Shown: one piece after another, positions 1 to 5,869 of the stretch | How the letters are laid out: each line of letters opens with the position of its first letter | How positions within the stretch are numbered: position 1 is the stretch's first letter | Source: Prevotellaceae bacterium | GTDB taxonomy: Bacteria > Bacteroidota > Bacteroidia > Bacteroidales > UBA932 | Assembly (NCBI GenBank): GCA_031259225.1 | Contig: JAIRLT010000111.1 | Span: forward strand, 1 to 8,102 | DNA: 8,102 nt | Direction: 5' to 3' | Program-made: the position numbers and the translations under genes | The notes under the pieces: generated by a model | Told to the model about the DNA's origin: nothing | The model's input: only the letters and a program-made list of their open reading frames with translations | The model's database searches: none

Positions 1-1380
1 GATGCTGATGGTATTGATAAACTCGCTTATCCCGGCATTATTGATAACCACTTTCGGGATGTGGTACGGGTAATAGTCCGGCGTCAGCGGGTTGGGGTAA
101 ACCAGCAGCCACAGGTAACGCCCCAGCCCGTATACAATGCTTGCCGCCTTTTCGACGGAACGCATCCCCAGAAACGGGTTGTTCATTAATTCTGTTTCGG
201 GCAGCGGTTCCATGTTGATGACGCTCCAGCGCACGCACGTGAAGACCAGCGCCGCTGCAAACGACGGCAGCAAAGCCCATGCAATGGTTTTCGTACGCGA
301 ATGCGCCGGCGCGGCAAGGAGCAGCGCCACGAAAGCCGCCACAAACAGGAACGCTATTCCCTGCCCTTTCAGCAGCAGGAATACGGGAATGACGGTTATG
401 GCGGTGAACAGCAAAAGATGCTTCAATTTATATTGCCCCGTGAAATAAATCGTAACGGGGATAATCGCCAGGAATGTCAGGGCATTTTCTTTCGAGAAGG
501 CGCCGGCAAGGAAGCAAAGGAACGTAATGGCGAGGAAATGCGGTTGCCGCGTATCCAGCCACCGCAATGTGTAGAACAGCGCCATCAGCGCGCCCAGGAA
601 GGTCATGATTTCGTCGCGCCCCTTGATATTCGCCACCGCTTCCACATGTACGGGATGTGCAATGAAAAGCAGCGTGGCAATCACCGGCACATTAAACAGC
701 AGCTTCCAGCCCGCCGGCTCGCGCACCGGGAACAGCCGCTGCAATAACTTAAACAGGAAACATGCCACCAGCGCATACAGCAAAATATTTACAAAATGGC
801 TGGCATAGGGCAACAGCGTTTTCATGTACAGCGGTGCATCGTCGTCATTTTGTTTGGGCGCGGTTTTAGCGACCACCACATGCTCTACCTGCGTAGTGTC
901 GATGATCCGCGCCTGCATGTCCCACACGAGGTATTCGCGCGGGACAGGGTGCTGCATAAGGGTTGTATCCAACTTGTCGCGGATGATTTGCTTGACTTCG
1001 GAAGATACAAAAATATCGTATTCCGCTGCCAGCAGCGCCACCGACAGGGGACGGTAGCGTCCGCCCGGGAGGTTGGTTACCTGTGCACCGTAACGCCCGA
1101 TGAACGTGTCATACTTAAAAATCTTCGGGATACCGCCGGCGCCCTCTTTCACAAATTCATTTTGCGTAAGCACCATTGTATCGTCCAAAGCAAACTCATT
1201 CCAGAGGGTATTGCCGTAAATCACGAAGCAGAACCCCACAATCACGATATACACCCAATGGGGAAAAGGCGCGGGAATAAATTTTTCCGTCATCGCCGGT
1301 TTTTGCACCGGCTTTGCCGCCGGGCGCGCTGCTGCCGGCATTTTCTTATCCACCGTTTTAGGAACTGGTCTTTTCTTCAT
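1..1380 (-). CDS. TMTC-like (DUF1736) GT-C membrane glycosyltransferase, 3' end missing
   Basis: This minus-strand frame runs without a stop from an ATG at 1380 to the window edge (460 codons); the C-terminus lies outside. I see a Pro/Lys/Ala-rich cytoplasmic tail (residues 1-40), a first membrane helix (about 42-60), then NEFALDD with an acidic pair at 66-67. GGRYRPL follows at 107-112, SHFVNILLYALVACF near 194-209, HPVHVEAVANIKGRDEIM at 242-259, SKENALT at 296-302 and NPLTPDYYPY near 430. These match, in order, the landmarks of TMTC/DUF1736 membrane proteins: GT-C enzymes that use polyprenyl-phosphate sugars and often carry C-terminal TPRs. The acidic pair is the expected catalytic loop. 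Residues about 126-190 are a charged extra-membrane stretch longer than I expect here. Sugar and acceptor cannot be inferred. The class is fairly secure; a membrane protein with TPRs of another function is the alternative. Confidence 0.8.
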   Translation of the reverse strand, partial: MKKRPVPKTVDKKMPAAARPAAKPVQKPAMTEKFIPAPFPHWVYIVIVGFCFVIYGNTLWNEFALDDTMVLTQNEFVKEGAGGIPKIFKYDTFIGRYGAQVTNLPGGRYRPLSVALLAAEYDIFVSSEVKQIIRDKLDTTLMQHPVPREYLVWDMQARIIDTTQVEHVVVAKTAPKQNDDDAPLYMKTLLPYASHFVNILLYALVACFLFKLLQRLFPVREPAGWKLLFNVPVIATLLFIAHPVHVEAVANIKGRDEIMTFLGALMALFYTLRWLDTRQPHFLAITFLCFLAGAFSKENALTFLAIIPVTIYFTGQYKLKHLLLFTAITVIPVFLLLKGQGIAFLFVAAFVALLLAAPAHSRTKTIAWALLPSFAAALVFTCVRWSVINMEPLPETELMNNPFLGMRSVEKAASIVYGLGRYLWLLVYPNPLTPDYYPYHIPKVVINNAGISEFINTISI

Positions 1381-1402
1381 GGCAATTGTTCTTAATAAAA
1401 TG

Positions 1403-1410
1403 CAAAAATA
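1403..1410 (-). promoter_or_regulatory. Possible Bacteroidetes -7 box of the TMTC-like gene
   Basis: On the minus strand this reads TATTTTTG, a match to the TAnnTTTG -7 consensus of the Bacteroidetes primary sigma factor. It lies 22 nt upstream of the ATG at 1380, giving a short leader. No good TTG -33 box is present at the usual 19-21 nt spacing, so this is only a candidate. Confidence 0.35.
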
Positions 1411-1449
1411 CAAAAGAATTATGAATTATGAGTTGGCTGGCTCCCTATG

Positions 1450-1477
1450 GGCACGGATTAGGCGGATAGGCACGGAT
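1450..1477. repeat. Short direct repeat GGCACGGAT, 19-bp period
   Basis: GGCACGGAT occurs at 1450-1458 and again at 1469-1477, separated by TAGGCGGATA. It is a low-copy, low-complexity direct repeat of the kind seen in spacer DNA. No function can be assigned. Confidence 0.5.
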
Positions 1478-1502
1478 AGCGCAATTCTTAATCTTCTTTG
1501 TG

Positions 1503-1613
1503 CTACCGGAACACCACTACCAACAAAAAATGCACCCACAGCGTGAAGTTTTCGTCGTTCACTACGTACAGTAAAAACAACCGGATTTCAAAATATTTTG
1601 CAGGAAGTTTCAG
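1503..1613 (-). pseudogene. 36-codon ORF homologous to the mini-gene at 7971-8081; ATG replaced by CTG
   Basis: I do not recognise this family. Read on the minus strand from CTG at 1613 to TAG at 1503, it gives 36 codons ending in LWVHFLLVVVFR. It aligns without gaps over its full length with the 36-codon ORF at 8081-7971: 16 identical residues, including IR, F.L, EN, W.HFL and VVVFR, and the same TAG stop. The codon aligned with the ATG of the other copy is CTG. An in-frame TGA lies nine codons further upstream (1638-1640), so no ATG-started version exists. It may be a decayed copy, or a gene using a rare CTG start. The C-terminal third is hydrophobic and could insert in or sit on the membrane. 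Its 5' side abuts the 41-bp repeat array. Confidence 0.45.
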
Positions 1614-1667
1614 GGCAAACGCACGAAAATTATGTAATCAAATTTTTAGGATAACTCAAGCCGTTTC

Positions 1668-1995
1668 GGTTGAATTTTTGTCCCTGACATGTGCGGGAAG
1701 AAAAATCCGGTTGAATTTTTGTCCCTGACGCGTGCGGGAAGGAAATTCCGGTTGAATTTTTGTCCCTGACGCGTGCGGGAAAGAAATTCCGGTTGAATTT
1801 TTGTCCCTGACACGTGCGGGAAGAAAAATCCGGTTGAATTTTTGTCCCTGACACGTGCGGGAAGAAAAATCCGGTTGAATTTTTGTCCCTGACACGTGCA
1901 GGAAGAAAAATCCGGTTGAATTTTTGTCCCTGACATGTGCGGGAAGAAAAATCCGGTTGAATTTTTGTCCCTGAAATGCTTGCAGGTAAAAAACA
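1668..1995. repeat. Tandem array of eight 41-bp repeats
   Basis: The segment GGTTGAATTTTTGTCCCTGA begins at 1668, 1709, 1750, 1791, 1832, 1873, 1914 and 1955, an exact 41-bp period. Seven units are complete (1668-1954); the eighth keeps its first 20 bp and then decays (about 1975-1995). The second half of the unit reads roughly GACAYGTGCGGGAAGAAAAATCC. Units 1 and 7 are identical, as are 4 and 5; 6 differs from 5 by one base; 2 and 3 share GACGCGTGC and AAATTCC variants. There are no unique spacers, so it is not a CRISPR. On the minus strand the unit has no stop in any frame and 41 is not a multiple of 3, so ORFs of about 96-146 codons cross it. Those ORFs are best seen as artefacts. It is a minisatellite-type array of unknown role. 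Confidence 0.95.
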
Positions 1996-2115
1996 GTAAT
2001 TACTATATAGCGAAGCAAACAACACGACAGTACGTGCAACAAGCCAAATGCTATCGAACGAATGACGCATTTAATCGAAAGGATGGTGTATTGGGGCGGA
2101 ATAGAATATTTTGTT

Positions 2116-2123
2116 TATATTTG
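2116..2123 (+). promoter_or_regulatory. Candidate -7 box for the PIN/antitoxin remnant
   Basis: TATATTTG matches the TAnnTTTG -7 consensus of Bacteroidetes exactly and ends 16 nt before the ATG at 2140. A TTG at 2091-2093 sits 22 nt upstream, slightly beyond the usual 19-21 nt spacing. If real, transcription would start near 2130. That rules out the longer in-frame start at 2062 and supports the start at 2140. Confidence 0.5.
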
Positions 2124-2139
2124 CGGGAAAATAATAGCA

Positions 2140-2361
2140 ATGAAACAACAGATATACATTGACACCTCTGTAATAGGCGGGTATTTCGATAAAGGATTAG
2201 ACTGCGTAAAAATGATGCGGAATATTCGTGATGAAATAGATGCTGAAACAACAGGTATGTCATCTGACAAGTTGAGAGCCTGTTTAGACCGGCAATACCG
2301 GCATACGTATTCGTTATGGTCGGAAGGTACGAAATTCGCCAACTCCCCTCATCCGGCATAA
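2140..2361 (+). pseudogene. PIN-toxin N-terminus fused to antitoxin-like segment (TA remnant)
   Basis: The 73-aa ORF starts MKQQIYIDTSVIGGYFDKGL, which is how many short Bacteroidota PIN-domain ribonuclease toxins begin; the D in YIDTS would be the first metal-binding acid. After about 20 residues it changes to DCVKMMRNIRDEIDAETTGM and SSDKLRACLDRQY. From memory this resembles the small antitoxin-like proteins encoded beside such PIN genes. The remaining roughly 110 PIN residues, including the other catalytic acids, are absent, so it cannot be an active nuclease. The most likely history is a deletion that joined the toxin start to the partner gene in frame, leaving a relic. The ORF can be extended upstream to 2062, but the PIN-like start and the -7 box at 2116 favour 2140. 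The alternative is a genuine small protein of unknown role. Confidence 0.6.
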
Positions 2362-2387
2362 TATCCTCGTTACGCCGCGGAACGCAA

Positions 2388-2423
2388 GCCGCCCGCCCGT
2401 GAAGATGGGTGGCGGTGTTTTTT
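2388..2423 (+). terminator. Rho-independent terminator after the TA remnant
   Basis: A GC-rich stem, GCCGCCCGCCC (2388-2398) against GGGTGGCGGT (2407-2416) with one bulge and a short loop, is followed by a run of six T (2418-2423). It lies 26 nt after the stop at 2361 and 70 nt before the WYL gene, so it should separate the two plus-strand transcripts. Confidence 0.7.
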
Positions 2424-2493
2424 GAGGGCGATAGATTTTATCATTTCAAGATTTAAATAGCCACGCCTTACGCATCACTATTAACTAAATTAT

Positions 2494-3414
2494 ATGTCAC
2501 AAGAAAGAAGTTTAAAACGTTACATTTGGATGGTAGATACTATCCGCCGTTACCAGCCCATCACCTACGAGGAACTGGAAGCAAAAATCGTTCAAAGCGG
2601 GCAATTCGACAAGGGCGATATTATGTTTTCGGAACGTACATTCTTCCGCGACGCCAATGCGATTGAATCTATTTTCGGCATTGTGCTGTTTTTCGACCGC
2701 AAAACAAAGGGTTACTATATCAAAGAAGCGCCCAGCAAGGAAGAGCAGCACATGCTCGACTGGATGCTGCACACGTTCCGCCATGCCAATGTGCTGGAAG
2801 TATACCGCGACCAGGCGGCGCATATTTTACTGGAGCCGCCGCCGAAAGGAAACGAGCACCTGTCGGCAATTCTGGAAGGAATACGGCACAGCGATATACT
2901 GGCGTTGGAATTAAAACGGTTTCGCACATTCAAGGTTGTAAAGATAGATATTATCCCGTATTTCGTGCGGTTGTTCCGACAGGAATGGCACTTGGTGGCA
3001 AAAGATTTGCGGCGGGAACTCGTGCGGGTTTTCCCGTTGGATAAGATTGCCGGTATTACGAAAACCGGCGAGAAATTTGTGCTTCCCGAAGATGAAGATT
3101 ATCCCGAAGCGGCGACTTTTTTCAATGATTATTTCGGTGTTATCATGGATGAAGGCGTTTCGCGGGAAACTGTCCGTTTCAAGGTCGTTGGCGATACGGC
3201 AAAGCAGTTGCAGATGGCGCCGCTGCATTCGTCGCAGGTAGAGGTGGAGGATACGGGCGAATATGTTGTTTTCTCTGTGCGGTTGTATCCCACTTCCGAT
3301 TTTATACGGGAACTGTGCCGTTACGGGAATGAGCTGAGAGTATTGTCGCCCGCGTCTGTAAAGGAAAAAGTAATAGCTTTCGCCAAAACAATTTTGGATA
3401 ATTACGACGCTTGA
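2494..3414 (+). CDS. WYL-domain transcriptional regulator
   Basis: A 306-aa cytoplasmic protein with the layout of WYL-family regulators. Residues about 5-75 form a winged helix-turn-helix (RYIWMVDTIRRYQPITYEEL, then SERTFFRDANAIESIFGI, the usual 'R..RD...l...G' recognition pattern). A linker region follows (80-140). The WYL domain (about 135-190) shows PYFVRLFRQEWHLVAKD and RVFPLDKI. The signature W-Y-L is W-H-L here (165-167), a common substitution. A C-terminal WCX-like domain occupies about 225-303. WYL domains are known or proposed to sense nucleic-acid or nucleotide ligands, and several members control phage-defence or DNA-damage genes; the target here is unknown. It starts at ATG 2494, has its own terminator upstream and converges with mltD. 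Its only plus-strand neighbour is a broken PIN/antitoxin gene. Confidence 0.9.
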   Translation: MSQERSLKRYIWMVDTIRRYQPITYEELEAKIVQSGQFDKGDIMFSERTFFRDANAIESIFGIVLFFDRKTKGYYIKEAPSKEEQHMLDWMLHTFRHANVLEVYRDQAAHILLEPPPKGNEHLSAILEGIRHSDILALELKRFRTFKVVKIDIIPYFVRLFRQEWHLVAKDLRRELVRVFPLDKIAGITKTGEKFVLPEDEDYPEAATFFNDYFGVIMDEGVSRETVRFKVVGDTAKQLQMAPLHSSQVEVEDTGEYVVFSVRLYPTSDFIRELCRYGNELRVLSPASVKEKVIAFAKTILDNYDA

Positions 3415-3428
3415 TGAGGGATTAAGGG

Positions 3429-3458
3429 GCTGCCGCCGGCGGTAGCTACAGTTTTTTT
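3429..3458 (+). terminator. Possible terminator between the convergent WYL and mltD genes
   Basis: GCTGCCG (3430-3436), a four-base loop CCGG and CGGTAGC (3440-3446, one G-T pair) form a short GC-rich stem. A run of seven T (3452-3458) follows after five bases. It lies 15 nt after the WYL stop and overlaps the last codons of the opposing gene. The gap between stem and T-run makes it imperfect. On the minus strand the stem has no T-run. Confidence 0.45.
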
Positions 3459-4957
3459 ATCACTATCTTATTGCCCGGGTAAATTTTTGCATTCTTCGTA
3501 AGCCCGTTTATTTGCATGATATCATAGAAAGTTATGTCGTCGTATAATTGCGAGATGCTCCACAGGGTTTCACCTTTCTTTACCGTATGCACCAATGCTT
3601 CTCCCTCGGTAATAGTGCGTGCAGGTTTAGCGGCGGCTACGGCAGCGGTTGCTTTTTTTGCTTTTGCATTCACCACCAGTTTTTGCCCGGCATTGATGCG
3701 CGTGCTTTTGCCGATATCGTTCCAATATTGCAAATCGGAAATTTTTACGCCATACTTTAAGGCGATAGAGCTAAGCGTTTCCCCTTTCCTTACCCGGTGG
3801 ATAGTGCGTTCGCCAGCGATTGTAGCAGTTCCCCGTTGCGCAATTTGTTTAATAATATTCGGATTGAAATATACGCTGTCTTTATACGCATAAATTTCTT
3901 TTTCTTTTTCGGCAAATAAACCCGTATATTCAAACGGGATGTGCAACACATAAGGCGCCGAAGTTCCCGGTATAATATCGTGCAGGTATTGCGGGTTGAA
4001 GTCGCGCAGTTCATCTATCGGGATGCCGATGACTTCCGATACCTGTTCAAAATGCAACATTTTATTTATTATAAAGGTATCTACCTGTGCGGGCATACTC
4101 ACCTGTTTCGGGCGGAGGTTATGCTCTTTGTAATATTCCAGCAAATAACCGGCGCCTACAAATAACGGCACATAGCCGCGTGTTTCGCGCGGCAGGTAAG
4201 GATAGATGTCCCAGTAATCGCTTTTGCCCCCGGAACGCCGGATAGCCTTGCGCACATTGCCGTCGCCGCAATTGTAAGCGGCAATAGCCAGCGACCAGTC
4301 GCCGAAAATATTGTACAAATCTTTCAGGTACTTTGCGGCTGCGTGCGTTGCTGCCACCGGGTCTAAACGTTCATCAACAAATGAATTTATTTTGAGGTTG
4401 TACCGCAACGCCGTCGGGTACATGAATTGCCACATCCCTTTTGCTTTGGCGCGCGAAACAGCGCGCGGGTTCAAAGCCGATTCAATAATAGCCATCGCCC
4501 GCAATTCCAACGGCAATTCATACATGTCCAAAATTTCTTCAATTATCGGGAGGTAATAATGCGTCAGCCCCAAAATCATTTCCGATTTTTCGGGGTCTTT
4601 TTGCGTATAGGCAATAATGCAGCGGCGCACCACATCGTTATACGGCAAATCAATAATTGTCGGCATCCGCTTAAGCCGCTCGATGTATACGGTATCCGGC
4701 AAATCGGCTTGTTGCCGGTCTTCTTCAATATCAACAAATATTTCCGACGTATCCCGCAACGCACGTTGCAGGTACCAGATAGAAAGCAGGCTATCCAGAT
4801 TTTTGTTGATATTAAAATCTAAAATTTCTTCGTCATTATCCGCTTCCATGGTTTCCATACTAATAATGGTGTCGCCTTCCGCTTTTACAATATGCGACTG
4901 CGCATAGCCAACCGTAAGCGAAAAGAAGAAAAGAAAAACGAAAATTATTTTTTTCAT
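3446..4957 (-). CDS. mltD: MltD-type lytic transglycosylase with two LysM domains
   Basis: The 503-aa exported enzyme is predicted to cleave peptidoglycan between MurNAc and GlcNAc with formation of the anhydro end. It has a signal peptide (MKKIIFVFLFFFSLTVGYAQ, residues 1-20) with no lipobox cysteine, unlike E. coli MltD, so it is probably periplasmic rather than lipid-anchored. The SLT/GH23 catalytic domain spans about 130-280: AIIESALNP carries the catalytic Glu (E159), followed by AKGMWQFM (172-179) and AIAAYNCGDGNV (225-234). Two LysM domains at about 386-429 (IHRVRKGETLSSIALKYGV) and 456-501 (VHTVKKGETLWSIS) bind peptidoglycan, joined by an Ala/Lys-rich linker (431-447). It is the last gene of the parA operon, 12 nt after the DUF5683 gene, starting at ATG 4957. 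In related genomes I recall relA/spoT next; here the neighbour is a convergent regulator. Confidence 0.93.
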   Translation of the reverse strand: MKKIIFVFLFFFSLTVGYAQSHIVKAEGDTIISMETMEADNDEEILDFNINKNLDSLLSIWYLQRALRDTSEIFVDIEEDRQQADLPDTVYIERLKRMPTIIDLPYNDVVRRCIIAYTQKDPEKSEMILGLTHYYLPIIEEILDMYELPLELRAMAIIESALNPRAVSRAKAKGMWQFMYPTALRYNLKINSFVDERLDPVAATHAAAKYLKDLYNIFGDWSLAIAAYNCGDGNVRKAIRRSGGKSDYWDIYPYLPRETRGYVPLFVGAGYLLEYYKEHNLRPKQVSMPAQVDTFIINKMLHFEQVSEVIGIPIDELRDFNPQYLHDIIPGTSAPYVLHIPFEYTGLFAEKEKEIYAYKDSVYFNPNIIKQIAQRGTATIAGERTIHRVRKGETLSSIALKYGVKISDLQYWNDIGKSTRINAGQKLVVNAKAKKATAAVAAAKPARTITEGEALVHTVKKGETLWSISQLYDDITFYDIMQINGLTKNAKIYPGNKIVIKKL

Positions 4958-4969
4958 GTCTGTAAAATT

Positions 4970-5833
4970 TTAAAACGTAATTTGTAATTGCATGCCTATA
5001 GCCGGTTTCCCGTTGGATGCGTAGGCGTCATAATTTAATAATGCCGGATGTATACGCAGCGAAAGGCTATCGCTTACATCAAAATCTTTCAGGTGGGCGA
5101 ATACATTCGCATCAACAATGTTCAATACATACACCAGTACAGTAAACAGGATAGCATAGTCGCGGCTGCGGCGGTAACTGTCGCGGTAATATTTGAGGTT
5201 GGCATCCGTGAACCTGCCGTTGAATTCATCCACCGTATCCGGGTCGTCATCCCTCAAAATGTCATACGCCCTGCGGAAGCGGTTATATTGCTTATTATTG
5301 AAATCAATTAAATAACCTGTGAAAGCCAGTCCGCCGTAGATAATCGGAAGTTTCCAGTATTCGCCGTTATAAATTTGCCCCAGCCCCGGCAGCATGGTGG
5401 AATAAAGCGCTGCACGCGCTGGCAGCACGTCTTTTCCCGAGTTATAGGATACCGCGCCATCCAGTAAACTGCTCCAGTAAATGGCTGCCGCACCGAGATA
5501 GAACCATGTGCTTTGCTTACGGAAATGCTCTTCCCCGGTTTTTTTATATTGGTTGTGGCTATAGACGCCGGCGCCAATAAAACCGCCTATTCCGCCCCAC
5601 ACCACAGGTATTTTCCAGTAATCGCGGTTATAGGCTTGCGAATAACCGGGCAGCAACAGCGAAGCTGTCCATACTTTGGAAATCGTTAATGTATCCTTTC
5701 CGGTAAGCCCATGCCAATAATTTTTACCGGGTTCCCTTGCGCCGGGTTCTTGCGCCTGAGCCGGTAACAGCCGGCTAAAGCCGGTTAAAAGAAGCAGAAT
5801 TAAAAAAAAATTTCTTATGTTCACGAAATTCAC
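4970..5833 (-). CDS. DUF5683 exported protein, third gene of the parAB operon
   Basis: The 287-aa protein has an N-terminal signal sequence (hydrophobic 9-18, AQAQ near 25-28). It matches what I know as DUF5683, a Bacteroidota protein encoded after parAB; its function is unknown. It contains an internal duplication: SLLLPGYSQAYNRDYWKIP then VVWGGIGG (58-84), and STMLPGLGQIYNGEYWKLP then IIYGGLAF (145-171). Both copies share LPG..Q.YN..YWK.P...GG followed by a hydrophobic, membrane-like stretch. A third hydrophobic segment lies at about 226-241, and the last residues (IGMQLQITF) look like a beta-strand end, perhaps in the outer membrane. No ATG is available: the start must be GTG at 5833 or, giving MNIRNFFLILLLL, GTG at 5824. 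It lies 36 nt after parB and 12 nt before mltD. Confidence 0.82.
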   Translation of the reverse strand: MNFVNIRNFFLILLLLTGFSRLLPAQAQEPGAREPGKNYWHGLTGKDTLTISKVWTASLLLPGYSQAYNRDYWKIPVVWGGIGGFIGAGVYSHNQYKKTGEEHFRKQSTWFYLGAAAIYWSSLLDGAVSYNSGKDVLPARAALYSTMLPGLGQIYNGEYWKLPIIYGGLAFTGYLIDFNNKQYNRFRRAYDILRDDDPDTVDEFNGRFTDANLKYYRDSYRRSRDYAILFTVLVYVLNIVDANVFAHLKDFDVSDSLSLRIHPALLNYDAYASNGKPAIGMQLQITF

Positions 5834-5869
5834 AACAGATTATTACGAACGGCTATGCTCGCACATTCC

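Larger units (their letters stand above)
1381..2139. other. Repeat-rich intergenic region
   Basis: This 759-bp stretch lies between two divergently read genes and holds no conventional gene. Left to right it contains a TTGGCTGGCT half-site (1433-1442) resembling one arm of the hairpins at 7755-7932, a short direct repeat (1450-1477), a 36-codon ORF homologous to one at 7971-8081, an array of 41-bp repeats, and about 100 bp (1996-2115) in which I see no feature. Longer minus-strand ORFs cross the array, but they are by-products of a 41-bp unit without stop codons. Confidence 0.75.

Noticed and set aside
137..1395. Plus-strand ORFs of 67-199 codons across the left end
   Set aside because: They are antisense shadows of the minus-strand TMTC-like gene, which reads open through all 460 codons with recognisable motifs.
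1680..1950. parS / ParB-binding array because of CACGTG cores in the 41-bp units
   Set aside because: parS is a 16-bp palindrome like TGTTTCACGTGAAACA. Here the arms around CACGTG are not symmetric, and several units have ATGT or GCGT instead. No parS-like palindrome was found elsewhere in the window.
1668..1995. CRISPR array
   Set aside because: The whole 41-bp unit is repeated, with no unique spacers, and no cas gene is visible.
1630..2070. Minus-strand ORFs of 96-146 codons with repeating DKNSTGFFFP / SGTKIQPDFS / GQKFNRIF peptides
   Set aside because: They exist because the 41-bp unit has no stop on this strand and, not being a multiple of 3, shifts a single frame through all three readings. 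All three frames are open equally, and none shows codon-level constraint.
2062..2139. Upstream in-frame start of the PIN/antitoxin ORF at 2062
   Set aside because: A good -7 box lies inside this extension (2116-2123), and the PIN-like sequence begins exactly at ATG 2140.
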